A stretch of 64,000 bases of DNA, taken from positions 80,314-144,313 of the forward strand of contig NZ_AJXW01000010.1 in the NCBI RefSeq assembly GCF_000264375.1, given 5' to 3'. Under the pieces are notes generated by a model that searched no databases, was not told where the DNA came from, and worked only from the letters and a program-made list of their open reading frames with translations. This document shows, in pieces, positions 26,965 to 39,745 of the stretch. The DNA comes from Rhodanobacter thiooxydans LCS2 (GTDB lineage Bacteria > Pseudomonadota > Gammaproteobacteria > Xanthomonadales > Rhodanobacteraceae). Positions within the stretch are counted from its first letter, which is position 1, and every line of letters starts with the position of its first letter. The translations under genes and the position numbers were made by a program.

Positions 26965-28034
26965 GGCGAGGGTTTGCCGGCGGCAGGCTTGGTTGCCGGC
27001 GCGGCGGCCGTGGCGGCAGCGGCGGGCACGGCCGCGCCGGCACGGATGGTCAGGCCTTCGATGCTGATGCCGCCGGCCTGGAACTGCGCGAACTCGGCAT
27101 GGCCGCTGCCCGGCGGCACGCTCAGCTGCGGCCCCTGCGGGTTGTCCAGCTGGCTCCACCAATGCACCAGCGCCAGCGGCGGCAGGCGCAGGTCGGCGTG
27201 GTTGGCGGGGCCGTCGAGCTTCAGCGCAAGCAGCAGCGGGTTGCTCTGGTCGGCAGGGGTCAGCAGCAGCGAGACGTCGTACTGGCCGGCATTGGCCTGG
27301 TCGAGCTTGCCGGCGAGGTTGGCGGCGGCGTCGGCGGCGCCGTGCCAGTGCGCGTTGCCGGTGAGCGCGAGCGTGGTCGCGCTGCCCTGCGACAGGTGCA
27401 GGGTGATGTTGTCGAGCTGCAGCGCGTTGCCCTCGATGCGCGGCGTGGCGGACAGCCGCAACCGCAGTGGCGTGCCTGCGGCGGTGGCGGCGGACACGCT
27501 GAGCGGGAACGGCTGACCGGAAACCAGGCTGCCGGCTTCGAGCGAGACATTGCCGAGCAGCACCTGGTTGCCGCGCACCACGCTGCCGCGGCTGACGCTG
27601 ACGCCGGTGTCGATGCGCGGGATGTTCGGCGGCACGCCGTTGGGCTGCGCGGGCAGCGCGGCGAGCCATTCCTGCAGCGCGTCGAGGTCGACCCGCGGCG
27701 ACTCGATGTGCAGTTGCGAGATTACCGTGGGGCCACCCAGCACGGTATGCCACGGCAGTACCAGCTGGCCATGCGCGGCCAGCAGGATCGGTGCGCCGGC
27801 GCCAGCGGCATTGAGCGTGATGCCGTCAAGGTCCAGCGCCGGTCGCGGGAACAGGGTGGGGCTGGCCGGGCTGGCCAGGTTCAGTTCGAGCCCGGCGCTG
27901 CGCGCCTGGGATTGCAGCATGCGGGTGAAGCGTTCCGGCTGCAGCAGGATGTAGACCGCGATCACCGCGGCGAGCAGCAGCGCCAGCGCGAAGCCGCCGA
28001 GGGCCAGCAGGGTCAGGCGCAGTCGGCGCGGCAT
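26961..28034 (-). CDS. AsmA-like outer-membrane biogenesis protein
   Basis: The 357-residue product has one N-terminal membrane segment (LLALGGFALALLLAAVIAVYILL) and a periplasmic beta-rich body beginning FTRMLQSQARSAGLELNL, where AsmA-family members have the conserved start of their chorein-like groove. It is shorter than E. coli AsmA (617 residues) and ends in an Ala/Pro-rich tail. The family is linked to phospholipid transport to the outer membrane. It is coupled with mutY (4-base overlap) and follows ftsY by 23 bases on the same strand. Confidence 0.72.
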   Translation of the reverse strand: MPRRLRLTLLALGGFALALLLAAVIAVYILLQPERFTRMLQSQARSAGLELNLASPASPTLFPRPALDLDGITLNAAGAGAPILLAAHGQLVLPWHTVLGGPTVISQLHIESPRVDLDALQEWLAALPAQPNGVPPNIPRIDTGVSVSRGSVVRGNQVLLGNVSLEAGSLVSGQPFPLSVSAATAAGTPLRLRLSATPRIEGNALQLDNITLHLSQGSATTLALTGNAHWHGAADAAANLAGKLDQANAGQYDVSLLLTPADQSNPLLLALKLDGPANHADLRLPPLALVHWWSQLDNPQGPQLSVPPGSGHAEFAQFQAGGISIEGLTIRAGAAVPAAAATAAAPATKPAAGKPSP

Positions 28035-28057
28035 GCGCTCAGCCTCGCCGGCATGAT

Positions 28058-29185
28058 TCAGTCATGGCCCTGCGCCTCGCCGCCGAGGCTTGCCGGCAGC
28101 AGACCGTCAACGAACGCGGCGGCCTCGAACGGACGCAGGTCGGTGGCGCTTTCGCCCAGGCCCACGAAACGGATCGGCAGGCCGAACTCGCGCGCCAGCG
28201 CAAACACCACGCCACCCTTGGCGGTGCCGTCGAGTTTGGTCACCACCAGCCCGGTGACGCCAACGATCTGGCGGAACTGGCGCACCTGGCTGACCGCGTT
28301 CTGGCCGGTGGTGCCGTCGATCACCATCAGCACTTCGTGCGGCGCATCGGCGTCGAGCTTCTTCAGCACGCGGGCGATCTTGCCCAGCTCGTCCATCAGC
28401 CCGCCTTGGGTGTGCAGCCGGCCGGCGGTGTCGGCGATCAGCACGTCGGCGCCGCGCGAGCGCGCGGCCTGCAGCGCGTCGAAGATCACGCTGGCGGCGT
28501 CGGCGTCCTGGCCCTGCGAGATCACCGGCACTGCGTTGCGCTCGCCCCAGGTCTTCAATTGCTCGACCGCGGCGGCACGGAAGGTGTCGCCGGCGGCCAG
28601 CATCACCGCGCGCTGCTCGTCGCGCCAGCGGCGCGCCAGCTTGCCGATGGTGGTGGTCTTGCCGGCACCGTTGATGCCGACCACCAGCACCACGAACGGC
28701 TTCCTGCCGCCTACCTGCAGCGGCTGCTCGACCGGCTTGAGCAGGGCCAGCAGCGCCTGGCGCAGCGCGGCCAGCAGCGCCGGCGCGTCGGCGAATTCGC
28801 GCTTGTGCATGCGCTTGCGCAGGCTCTCGACCAGCTCGGTGCTGGCCTCGATGCCGACGTCGGCGGTGATCAGCGCGGTCTCCAGCTCGTCGAGCAGGTC
28901 GTCGTCGAGCTTGGGATGGCGCACGAACAGCGAGCCGAGGCTGCGTGCGAAGCCGCTGTCGGCCAGTCGTTCGCGCCAGCTGCGCCTGCCCGGCGCCGCC
29001 GCTTCGGCGGCCTCGGCGGCCGGCGCCACGAAACGCTCGGTTTCGGGTCGGGTTTCCGCCGGCGCGGCGATTTCGGCCAGTGCCTCGTGCAGCACGCCAC
29101 TTTCCGGCGCAACGGCAGCGGCGTGCTCCGTCTGCTTGTCGGCAGACGCCGCTTCGGTGGGCTTTTTCTTCCAGAACTTGAGCAT
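28058..29185 (-). CDS. ftsY: Signal recognition particle receptor FtsY
   Basis: The 375-residue product has an acidic, Ala/Glu-rich A domain (about residues 1-75) and an NG domain with all GTPase motifs: GINGAGKTTTIGKLA, the DTFRAAAVEQL insertion-box region, DTAGRLHTQ, TKLDGTAKGG and the closing GLGESATDLRPF. It docks SRP-ribosome complexes at the inner membrane for co-translational insertion. It is transcribed divergently from rsmD, the common arrangement in gammaproteobacteria. Confidence 0.98.
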   Translation of the reverse strand: MLKFWKKKPTEAASADKQTEHAAAVAPESGVLHEALAEIAAPAETRPETERFVAPAAEAAEAAAPGRRSWRERLADSGFARSLGSLFVRHPKLDDDLLDELETALITADVGIEASTELVESLRKRMHKREFADAPALLAALRQALLALLKPVEQPLQVGGRKPFVVLVVGINGAGKTTTIGKLARRWRDEQRAVMLAAGDTFRAAAVEQLKTWGERNAVPVISQGQDADAASVIFDALQAARSRGADVLIADTAGRLHTQGGLMDELGKIARVLKKLDADAPHEVLMVIDGTTGQNAVSQVRQFRQIVGVTGLVVTKLDGTAKGGVVFALAREFGLPIRFVGLGESATDLRPFEAAAFVDGLLPASLGGEAQGHD

Positions 29186-29259
29186 CGCGGCGGTGATTCA
29201 AAGACAATGGGCGGCATGCTAACACTCCAACCTGTACTGGCCGCTGAGGGCGCGGCGGC

Positions 29260-32991
<3,732 letters not shown>

Positions 32992-33016
32992 GCCCTTCGA
33001 AAAACTGGCGATTGCT

Positions 33017-33098
33017 CGTCATCCCGGCGAAAGCCGGGATCCAGCGCCCAGGGTTTCGGTGAGTCAGAGTCACTGAGTCCCAGCTTTCGCTGGGACGA
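33017..33098. repeat. Paired dRS3-like inverted repeat
   Basis: The unit CGTCATCCCGGCGAAAGCCG (then GGATCCAG) at 33017-33044 and its partner TCCCAGCTTTCGCTGGGACG at 33078-33097 face each other. The same unit occurs at 45340-45443. Confidence 0.75.
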
Positions 33099-33142
33099 CG
33101 GTCCTAATCAAGGGTTTTCGAGGTTCCCAGCAAGGTCAGACC

Positions 33143-33298
33143 ATGGAATTGTTTTCGCTCACCGGCAACTCGCAGCAACTCGACGGCGGCGCCATGTTGT
33201 TCGCCCCATCCATGGGCCTCACCCCGCGCGTTGCGCGGGGCCGCCTGCGGCGTCCGGATTCGCTCCCGGCGAATCCGTCGGCAATGCGAGATATCTGA
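33143..33298 (+). pseudogene. Truncated copy of the metallo-hydrolase gene start
   Basis: A 51-codon frame begins [18 protein letters not shown], identical at 16 of 18 residues to the start of the next gene ([18 protein letters not shown]). About 14 of the 54 bases differ and most changes are silent, so this is an old duplication. After codon 18 the similarity ends and the frame runs through two hairpins to a TGA two bases before the true start. Confidence 0.6.
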
Positions 33299-33299
33299 T

Positions 33300-34172
33300 A
33301 TGGAGCTCTGGTCCCTGCTCGGTAATTCTCAGCAATTAGACGGCGGCGCCATGTTCGGCAATGCGCCCAGGGCGCTGTGGTCGCGCTGGATCGCGCCGGA
33401 TGCGGAGAACCGGATTCCGCTGGCCTGCCGCTGTCTGCTGGTGAGGGATCTGGGCGGGCGCAACGTGCTGTTCGAGACCGGCATCGGTGCGTTCTTCGAA
33501 CCGGCGCTGCGCGAGCGTTACGGCGTGGTGGAGTCGCGGCACGTGCTGCTGGATTCGCTGGCCGGGGCCGGGCTCGGTCACGAGGACATCGACGTGGTAG
33601 TGCTGTCGCACCTGCACTTCGACCATGCCGGCGGCCTGCTGGCGGCATGGGAGGGGGGCCAGCCGCCGCGGCTGCTGTTCCCGAACGCACAGTTCGTGGT
33701 GGGTGCGGAGCACTGGCGCCGCGCGCTGCAGCCGCATCCGCGCGACCGCGCCTCGTTCGTGCCCGAGCTGCAGCCGCTGCTCGAAGCGAGCGGCCGGCTG
33801 GAGCTGGTCGAGGGCGAATATTCGCGGACGCTGGGCAAGTCGGTGCGCTTCTTCTTTTCGGACGGCCATACGCCCGGACTGATGCTGGCCGAAGTCGGTG
33901 GCGTGGTGTTCTGCGCCGACCTGATCCCGGGCCGCTTCTGGGTGCACCTGCCGATCACCATGGGCTACGACCGCTACCCGGAGAAGCTGATCGACGAGAA
34001 GCGCGTGTTCCTGGAAGACAAGCTGGCGCGCGGCGTGCAGCTGTTCTTCACCCACGACCACGATTGCGCGCTGGCGCGGGTGACGCGCGACGGGCGCGGC
34101 CGCTTCGGCACCGCCGACGAGCAGCGCGTCCTGCGCGGCATGCCGCCGTCCCGCCAGACGGGAGCGGGCTGA
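33300..34172 (+). CDS. Metallo-beta-lactamase-fold hydrolase
   Basis: The 290-residue protein has the zinc motif HLHFDHAG (about residues 103-110), then DGHTPG, CADLIPG and a late THDHD, which complete a two-zinc site as in lactonase-like and glyoxalase-II-like members. The start at 33300 is supported by the conserved [18 protein letters not shown] and by the partial copy of it upstream. It may open lactones or hydrolyse esters or thioesters; similarity to AHL lactonases is only at the fold level. It overlaps the next gene by TGATG. Confidence 0.85.
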   Translation: MELWSLLGNSQQLDGGAMFGNAPRALWSRWIAPDAENRIPLACRCLLVRDLGGRNVLFETGIGAFFEPALRERYGVVESRHVLLDSLAGAGLGHEDIDVVVLSHLHFDHAGGLLAAWEGGQPPRLLFPNAQFVVGAEHWRRALQPHPRDRASFVPELQPLLEASGRLELVEGEYSRTLGKSVRFFFSDGHTPGLMLAEVGGVVFCADLIPGRFWVHLPITMGYDRYPEKLIDEKRVFLEDKLARGVQLFFTHDHDCALARVTRDGRGRFGTADEQRVLRGMPPSRQTGAG

Positions 34173-35206
34173 TGAAAGGGCGCAAGACGGGCTCCCTGCA
34201 GGGGCTGGCATGGAATGTCCTCGGCGCGCTGCTGCTGCTGGCCGGCATCGGCCTGGCGGCAACCACCGAACGCAGCCTGCTGAACTACCGCGCGGTAGCC
34301 GGCCTGCATGGTGGCGAGGTGATCGACCTCGGCTCCAACTCGCCGCCGGCCGGCGGCGAGCACGGTGCGATGGCGCGCGTGACCGGTACGCCGACGGTGG
34401 TGGAGGCGCCACGCGATCCGGATTTCAACCTGCGGGCGAATACCCCGGTGCTGGTGCGCCATGTGGAGATGTTCCAGTGGCGCGAGGTGCGCGTCGGCAG
34501 CGGCGTGCACTACGAACTGGACTGGGTCGACCATCTGCTCGATGCCGGCCATTTCGAGGAGCCGCACGGTCACGCGAACCCGCCCAGCTTCCCGCTCAGC
34601 GGCAAGCAGTTCGACGCCGGGCTGGTGCGGCTCGGCGGGTTCGGGCTGGGGTCCGTGCTGCTGCATGCGATACCGGGCACGCAGCAGGTTGCGCCGGACC
34701 CCGGCGCACTGCCGGCGAACCTGGCGGCCAGCTTCAGCCGCTACCAGGACTACCTGGTGACCAGCGCGCGGCCGGGCGACCCGCGGCTGGGCGACGTGCG
34801 GGTGAGCTGGAACGAGGTACCGCTGCAGGAGCTGACGGTGGTCGGGCGCGTTGACGGCGACCGGCTGGTGGCGGCCACCGACGCCGCGGACGGCAAGGGT
34901 TACGTGGTGCAGGTCGGCGACGTGCCGGTGCTGGACATTTTTCCGGATCTGCCGGTTCCGCCGGAGTTCGTGACGAGCTGGCGGATCCTGGCGGTGTTGC
35001 TGGCGTCGGCGGGGGTGTTCGTGCTGCTCGCGGTCCAGCGCAACCGGCGCGAGCCGCTGCTGGCGCTGGGCCTGGCGGCGCTGGCCGTGGGTATCGTGGC
35101 CGGGGTGCTCTGGCTCGGCAGCGATACGCGCAACATGCTGGGCTGGCTGGCGCTGGCGCTGTGCGGCCTGCTGCTCACCGGCTGGCGACTGCGCCGCGCG
35201 CACTGA
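34172..35206 (+). CDS. TMEM43-like membrane protein
   Basis: The 344-residue product has one N-terminal membrane helix (AWNVLGALLLLAGIGLAATT), a long extracytoplasmic beta-rich domain with the TMEM43-type motif VRHVEMFQWREV, and three C-terminal helices ending WLALALCGLLLTGWRLRRAH. This is the layout of the TMEM43 family (PF07787-like), found in bacteria and animals. The bacterial function is unknown. Start and upstream stop overlap, so it is coupled to the metallo-hydrolase. Confidence 0.82.
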   Translation: MKGRKTGSLQGLAWNVLGALLLLAGIGLAATTERSLLNYRAVAGLHGGEVIDLGSNSPPAGGEHGAMARVTGTPTVVEAPRDPDFNLRANTPVLVRHVEMFQWREVRVGSGVHYELDWVDHLLDAGHFEEPHGHANPPSFPLSGKQFDAGLVRLGGFGLGSVLLHAIPGTQQVAPDPGALPANLAASFSRYQDYLVTSARPGDPRLGDVRVSWNEVPLQELTVVGRVDGDRLVAATDAADGKGYVVQVGDVPVLDIFPDLPVPPEFVTSWRILAVLLASAGVFVLLAVQRNRREPLLALGLAALAVGIVAGVLWLGSDTRNMLGWLALALCGLLLTGWRLRRAH

Positions 35207-35240
35207 GCGCGCGGGCGGCAAACGGGATTCGCGCCTTCCC

Positions 35241-36524
35241 TCAGGCCGTCGCCGACTTGCCACCGGCCGAAGCGAACACCTGATCGGCCCACTGCGTGGC
35301 GCCCAGGTAGATCGTCGCCATGCGCTGGATGCGCTGCGGCACGGCGTGTTCGCTGGTCAGCTCGCCGGCTTCCCAGGCAAGGATCTGCTTCAGCAGCGGC
35401 GCGAACGGCCCGCCGCGACCGGTCAGTGCGTCGCTGATCTCCGGCACCAGGCGCAGGTGGGTCAGCAGGAACTCCATCGGCGCGCACATCAGGGTGTCGA
35501 GCAGCGAGAACAGGCCCACCGTGAAGGCCATCTCCGGGTAGCCGTTGGGCATGCCGGTGGCCAGCTTCTCGCACATGTGCGCGCGGATCAGCGCGGCGCG
35601 CAGCAGTTCCGGTGGACGGTCGTCCATGCTGCACATGGACATGGTGTCGATCCAGTTGCGCATGCGCATGACACCGAAGAAGATCGCCGCCTGCTGCACC
35701 GATTTCAGTTGCCGCGGCAGCGCGAAATAGGCCGAGTTGACGCAGCTCAGCAGCTTGTAGCTGAGTACCGCGTCGTCGCGCACGATGTTGCCCAGCTCCA
35801 CCGGCCCGGGATTGCTTTCCTGCAACACGCGCATCAGGCGCAGCATGCTCAGGCGGTTGGCGGTGAGCACGGGCACCGCCACCGGCTGCGGAATCAGCAG
35901 GTAGCGGCCCTGGATCGCCTCCAGCGGCAGCTCCAGGCAGCGTTCGTAGGTGAGATGGTCGTTGACGTGGCCGGCCACCACCTGGATGCCGCGCTGGTGC
36001 AGCTCCCCGGCGTGCTCCTTCAGCCGCTCGGGGCTCAGGTGGGTGGCATCCAGCCGCACCAGTTGCACCAGCTGCAGCAGGGTTTCCAGCGCCAGGCTGC
36101 TTTCCAGGTCGGCGCCCGTCACGTCGAGCATGAACTGGCAGCCGCGCAGCGCCATCTGCTGCAGGCGCCTCATCAGCGCGGTGTCGCCGGCCACGTGCGG
36201 CTGCAGCACCACGCCGAGACGCGGCTGGTGCAGCAGCACGTCGGAATCTTCCGGCAACAGCTCGGCCGGCATGTTGAGGAACGCGCGGTTGCCGCGCACC
36301 AGCCGGGTCAGCGCGCCGTCGGTGATGGTCGACAGCACGCATTGCAGCAGGGTCTGTTCGTCGCCCGGCTCGCGGTGGAACACGATCTCGTAGGCGAACA
36401 GCTGGCGCTCGCGGTCGAGCATGGGCACGCGCAATACCGGCAGCGGCACCGAGGTCGGCAAGCCCTCGCGACCCGGCGTGCCGATGGAGGGGGAGGCAGC
36501 GGAAGAAGCGTTCGGTTGGCTCAT
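35241..36524 (-). CDS. EAL-like/HDOD signalling protein, degenerate EAL
   Basis: The 427-residue protein joins an N-terminal EAL-like domain (about residues 25-215, beginning VPMLDRERQLFAYEIVFHRE) to a C-terminal HDOD domain (about 220-400, with NIVRDDAVLSYKLLSCVNSAYF). The EAL motif itself reads YEIVF and the metal-binding residues are missing, so it should not break down cyclic di-GMP but may still bind it or act in protein contacts, like YuxH-type proteins. It lies next to the flagellar cluster, which fits a motility or biofilm switch. The start at 36524 has a plausible site upstream. Confidence 0.85.
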   Translation of the reverse strand: MSQPNASSAASPSIGTPGREGLPTSVPLPVLRVPMLDRERQLFAYEIVFHREPGDEQTLLQCVLSTITDGALTRLVRGNRAFLNMPAELLPEDSDVLLHQPRLGVVLQPHVAGDTALMRRLQQMALRGCQFMLDVTGADLESSLALETLLQLVQLVRLDATHLSPERLKEHAGELHQRGIQVVAGHVNDHLTYERCLELPLEAIQGRYLLIPQPVAVPVLTANRLSMLRLMRVLQESNPGPVELGNIVRDDAVLSYKLLSCVNSAYFALPRQLKSVQQAAIFFGVMRMRNWIDTMSMCSMDDRPPELLRAALIRAHMCEKLATGMPNGYPEMAFTVGLFSLLDTLMCAPMEFLLTHLRLVPEISDALTGRGGPFAPLLKQILAWEAGELTSEHAVPQRIQRMATIYLGATQWADQVFASAGGKSATA

Positions 36525-36630
36525 GATCGGTCGTCGTGGTTGACGGTGGGCGCGCCGGGGAGGGCTGCTTCGCAGTCAGTGGGGGGATCGTTTGCGTGGG
36601 CAGTTGTGGGTGTGGTCTCTCATCGCGATG

Positions 36631-37077
36631 TCATACCGCCGCCAGTACCTGCGAACGCAGGCTGGCATGCAGTTCGCCGGAGCGGCCGTAGAGTTCGTTC
36701 TCGCCGGCGTGGCCGGTCAGCACGGCCAGCGCGCGGCGCGTCTGGCTCAGCCGCTGGCTGACCACGCTGCCGTTGCGCTGGTTGAGCAGGTGGCAGTACT
36801 GCAACCGCTGCACGATGCGGCTCCAGCCAGCCGCCGAGGCGGCCGCCACCGCCGGCTGCTCGGCCGCCAGCTGCTGGCGCTCGGCGTCGAGCTGCTCCAG
36901 TTGCAGCATCAGGGCCTGCTTGCGCGTGCCGGCCTGGTCCAGCGCGTCGCTGTCGCGCGCGTCCAGCGCCGTGCGCTCGGTCTCGAGCACCTGCGCGAGC
37001 CGGTCGACCGCCTGTTGCATGTCGCCCAGCACCGCGGTCAGCGCGTCGTCCAGCTCGTGCTGCAGCGGCCGCTTCAT
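36631..37077 (-). CDS. flgN: Flagellar hook-associated protein chaperone FlgN
   Basis: This 148-residue, almost wholly helical protein starts MKRPLQHELDDALTAVLGDM and has the Leu/Gln-rich coiled-coil pattern of FlgN (about residues 10-110), ending with LYGRSGELHASLRS. FlgN keeps FlgK and FlgL unfolded and escorts them to the export gate. Its start overlaps the flgM stop by ATGA, the classical flgM-flgN pairing. Confidence 0.88.
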   Translation of the reverse strand: MKRPLQHELDDALTAVLGDMQQAVDRLAQVLETERTALDARDSDALDQAGTRKQALMLQLEQLDAERQQLAAEQPAVAAASAAGWSRIVQRLQYCHLLNQRNGSVVSQRLSQTRRALAVLTGHAGENELYGRSGELHASLRSQVLAAV

Positions 37078-37397
37078 GCGTTGCCCGTGCCGCCGAGCTG
37101 CTGATCCAGCGCAAGCATGCGGTCGGCGGTGCGCCCGGCGTCGACCTGGTAGCTGCCGTCGGCCAGCGCCTGGCGCAGGCGTTCCACCCGCGCCGCGTCG
37201 ATCACGGCGCTGTCGTCGGTGCGGGCGGCTTCCTGCAGCGCGAGGGCCGAGTCGGTCAGCTTCAGCTGGTCGCCGGCCTTGGGCACGGCGCTGGCGGCAT
37301 CCGCCGCACCGCTGGCCGTGGTGGCCGGGCCGTTGCCCGCGTTGCCGGTGGTCTGCGTGAACTTCGGCAAGCCGTTGTTGGGAATGGTCGTATTCAT
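37074..37397 (-). CDS. flgM: Anti-sigma-28 factor FlgM
   Basis: The 107-residue protein has a disordered Gly/Thr/Ala-rich N-terminal half and a C-terminal sigma-binding region KLTDSALALQEAARTDDSAV followed by DAARVERLRQALADGSYQVD, the FlgM signature. It holds FliA inactive until it is secreted through the finished hook. A clear sigma-28 promoter lies at 37435-37461, giving the usual feedback loop. Confidence 0.93.
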   Translation of the reverse strand: MNTTIPNNGLPKFTQTTGNAGNGPATTASGAADAASAVPKAGDQLKLTDSALALQEAARTDDSAVIDAARVERLRQALADGSYQVDAGRTADRMLALDQQLGGTGNA

Positions 37398-37434
37398 GGG
37401 TCCGTGCTCGCTGGGGTGTGGCCCTGTAACCGAC

Positions 37435-37461
37435 AGATCGGCCGCTGTGGCGGAAACTTTA
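37435..37461 (-). promoter_or_regulatory. Sigma-28 promoter of flgM-flgN
   Basis: The minus strand reads TAAAGTTT, 11 bases, then GCCGATCT; the FliA consensus is TAAAGTTT-N11-GCCGATAA. The start should be near 37428, about 30 bases before flgM. Confidence 0.88.
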
Positions 37462-37487
37462 GCGGTGAACGGCGGGCGTGGCGGCGC

Positions 37488-38216
37488 TCATGGCAGCGCG
37501 ACCACCGTGCCCGGGGCGCTGACCATCGCGTCGACCACCTTGCCCGAGCTTTCGTTGCGCACCCGCAGGCGGGCACCGTTGTCGCCGCTGCCCATCGCCA
37601 CGCCGGCCGCGCGCACCTCGATGCCGTCGAGCCTGGCCACCAGCTCCACGCGGTCGCCGGCGCGCACCATGCGGCGGCCGCCCAGCGCGCCGGGCGAAAG
37701 CACGCTGCCCTGCGCCAGCGAGCGGGCCAGCGTGCGGCCGGCCACCTGGGTGAGGTTGTCGATGTAGCCGTAGCCGAGCCGGGCAACGTCGCGCTCCTCC
37801 GCGTGCACGTCCGCGGCGCCCAGGCCGTCGCCGCGCAACAGCGGCCGGCTGGTCACCAGCACCTGGCGGAACAGCTGCAGCTGCAGCGGCACGCGCACGG
37901 TCCAGCCGCCGGGTTGCGGGCAGCGTACCGGCACGGTCAGGCGGGACGAGGTTGTTGCGTAGGCCGGCACTACCGCGCGCAGCGGTTCACGGCACGCGTC
38001 CAGGTGCAGGCGCAGGTCGAGCGGCGCGGCGTTGACCACCACCCGACTGCCCGGCAGCGCGTAGTGCTCGCGAACCGCCTGCTCGGCCGCGGCGCGTACG
38101 CTGTCGGGTGATTGCGTGGTGGTGGTGGCGCTGTCGGCACGGGCACTCTGTGGCCATGCGCCGAGGCCCAGCGCGGCGACCAGCAAGCCGGTGGCGAGGA
38201 GCCGGGGTTTGCTCAT
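37488..38216 (-). CDS. flgA: Flagellar P-ring assembly chaperone FlgA
   Basis: The start at 38216 gives 242 residues with a signal peptide ([20 protein letters not shown]). The C-terminal SAF-like domain has [20 protein letters not shown] and [13 protein letters not shown], then [19 protein letters not shown], typical for FlgA. It assists FlgI polymerisation in the periplasm. It overlaps the stop of the upstream chemoreceptor gene by ATGA. Confidence 0.93.
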   Translation of the reverse strand: MSKPRLLATGLLVAALGLGAWPQSARADSATTTTQSPDSVRAAAEQAVREHYALPGSRVVVNAAPLDLRLHLDACREPLRAVVPAYATTSSRLTVPVRCPQPGGWTVRVPLQLQLFRQVLVTSRPLLRGDGLGAADVHAEERDVARLGYGYIDNLTQVAGRTLARSLAQGSVLSPGALGGRRMVRAGDRVELVARLDGIEVRAAGVAMGSGDNGARLRVRNESSGKVVDAMVSAPGTVVALP

Positions 38217-39517
38217 GCGTCCGCCAGCAAGGCGCCGAGTTGCCCGAGCAGCGCCTCGCGATCGGACTCCATCTGCTGCGACAGCGTGGCGGCCTGTTCG
38301 AGCTGGCCGTCGCAAAGCAGGGCGACGAAGCGGTTGCCCTGTTCGCACAGGCGGCTGCCGCTGCCGCTCAGGCCGGCGCTGGCGGGGTGGCCCCGGTACA
38401 GCGCGCCCAGCCGGTCGGCGCTGCGGTTGATCGTATGGGTATCGAACCAGCGCCGATCCAGCGCGCCCGGTTCCAGCAGGGCCAGCTCGGCCGCCTGGCG
38501 CAGGTTCAGCGACGCCTCGCGCAGGGTCAGGCTGAGGCTGGCCGGGTCGCGGCCGCTTTCGCCTTCCAGCCAGTCCAGCCCCAGCCGGTGCGCCAGCAGG
38601 GCGGCGCGATGCAGCGCGTCGGACTGGCGCCGCGCCTCGTTGCCGCGACGCTGCAGTGCGCCGAGCGCAGCCTGTGCCGCGGTGGCGCGCGCGTGCTGCA
38701 CGTCGTGGTTCTGCTGCAGCTTGTGGATGCGCGTGCCCGAGGCCCGCACGGCTTCGCTGCCTTCGCGCAGGGTGGCGCCGGACTGGCCGACGCCGGCCTG
38801 CGCGCGCTCCAGTTGCTGCAGGCCGTGCTGCACGTCGCCGTCCAGCTGCAGCGAAAAATCGCCGATCGAGCCGGTGACGGCCTCGATTTCGGTGGTGGTG
38901 AGCGTGGTTTTTTCCGCCAGCTGCTTGACCTCGTCGGCGACCACGGCAAAGCCGCGACCCGCCTCGCCGGCACGCGCCGCCTCGATCGCCGCGTTCAACG
39001 CCACCAGGTTGGTCTGGTGCGCGATTTCCTGCACCACGCCGATCAGCTGGCGGATCTGCGCCACCTGTTCGGCCAGCTTGCTCTGGTTGCGGTTCATCGC
39101 CGACAGCGCGCTGCGCAGCAGGCGCAGCTGGCCATCGAGCTCGCTGACGCTGCGCTCGCCGGCCTGCCCGGCCTGGCTGGCCTGGTCGAGTTCGGCGCTG
39201 ATCTGCTGCAGCGCCGTCGAGATACCGGCGCTGCCATCCGTCAAACGATCGACGCTGCCGCGGCCCTCGTCGGCGGCCTTGGCCAGCGCCGCCTGCTCGC
39301 GCGACAGCTGCTGCACCGCGCCGAGCACCAGGCTCTGCTGCTCCACGGTCTGCAGCGCCACCGAGGCGGGCGGCCGGGCGGCGACGCGCGCCAGCAGCGG
39401 AGCCAGCACCTGCGCCGCGCGCGGGTACCGCCGTCGCAGCGCGGCGACCTGCGCGTCGTCACCCGCGACGGCGGCCTCCACCAGGGCAGTGAGGTGCGTG
39501 GTCCAGGTCAGGCTCAT
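38213..39517 (-). CDS. Soluble methyl-accepting chemotaxis protein
   Basis: The 434-residue receptor has no membrane segment. Its central signalling hairpin is intact: [20 protein letters not shown] then [17 protein letters not shown], flanked by long coiled coils. The C-terminal 150 residues form a separate helical domain (from about [11 protein letters not shown]) that may sense a cytoplasmic ligand. It should talk to CheA-CheW/CheV from the cytosol. The start at 39517 is reached from a sigma-28 promoter at 39560-39586. It is coupled to flgA and divergent from cheV. Confidence 0.88.
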   Translation of the reverse strand: MSLTWTTHLTALVEAAVAGDDAQVAALRRRYPRAAQVLAPLLARVAARPPASVALQTVEQQSLVLGAVQQLSREQAALAKAADEGRGSVDRLTDGSAGISTALQQISAELDQASQAGQAGERSVSELDGQLRLLRSALSAMNRNQSKLAEQVAQIRQLIGVVQEIAHQTNLVALNAAIEAARAGEAGRGFAVVADEVKQLAEKTTLTTTEIEAVTGSIGDFSLQLDGDVQHGLQQLERAQAGVGQSGATLREGSEAVRASGTRIHKLQQNHDVQHARATAAQAALGALQRRGNEARRQSDALHRAALLAHRLGLDWLEGESGRDPASLSLTLREASLNLRQAAELALLEPGALDRRWFDTHTINRSADRLGALYRGHPASAGLSGSGSRLCEQGNRFVALLCDGQLEQAATLSQQMESDREALLGQLGALLADA

Positions 39518-39559
39518 GGGGCGGAGATCACCTTGGTTGTGGCGCGGAAGTGCAACCGC

Positions 39560-39586
39560 TGCATCGACAGCAAGCTGCGGAACTTG
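39560..39586 (-). promoter_or_regulatory. Sigma-28 promoter of the chemoreceptor-flgA operon
   Basis: On the minus strand TCAAGTTC is followed after 11 bases by GTCGATGC, a fair match to the FliA consensus. It lies 43 bases upstream of the chemoreceptor start. Confidence 0.65.
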
Positions 39587-39672
39587 AGGAAGCAAGTCGC
39601 ATGCCAGTGCGGCGAAGAGCGAAACCCTCGCCCGACCCTGCGGCGCAAGGAGAGAGCCCGGCACGGCAGCGC

Positions 39673-39699
39673 TCAAGTACGCCGTGTTGTGGCCGATAG
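39673..39699 (+). promoter_or_regulatory. Sigma-28 promoter of cheV
   Basis: TCAAGTAC, 11 bases, then GCCGATAG: a close match to the FliA consensus. The start should be near 39706, 40 bases before the cheV ATG. Confidence 0.85.
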
Positions 39700-39745
39700 C
39701 CACCGCGTACGGCCGCGGCGGCGGCAGCGCACCCGAGGAGAGCGC

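Larger units (their letters stand above)
32992..33299. other. Intergenic region with repeat and gene-start copy
   Basis: The 308 bases between ggt and the metallo-hydrolase gene hold a pair of facing dRS3-like repeat units (33017-33098) and an aborted copy of the start of the following gene (33143-33298). Two perfect hairpins, CCCCGCGC/GCGCGGGG near 33221-33240 and CGGATTCGC/GCGAATCCG near 33253-33276, lie inside the second part. Confidence 0.6.

Noticed and set aside
25903..27753. A 616-codon version of mutY
   Set aside because: The first 263 codons are antisense-like, Arg/Ala-rich filler overlapping the AsmA-like gene; the family start MSASLAARLLRWFDRHGRKD is at 26964 in ATGA overlap with that gene.
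33231..33299. An upstream start of the metallo-hydrolase gene adding 23 residues
   Set aside because: The extra part is encoded by the aborted gene copy and its hairpins; the conserved start MELWSLLGN is at 33300.
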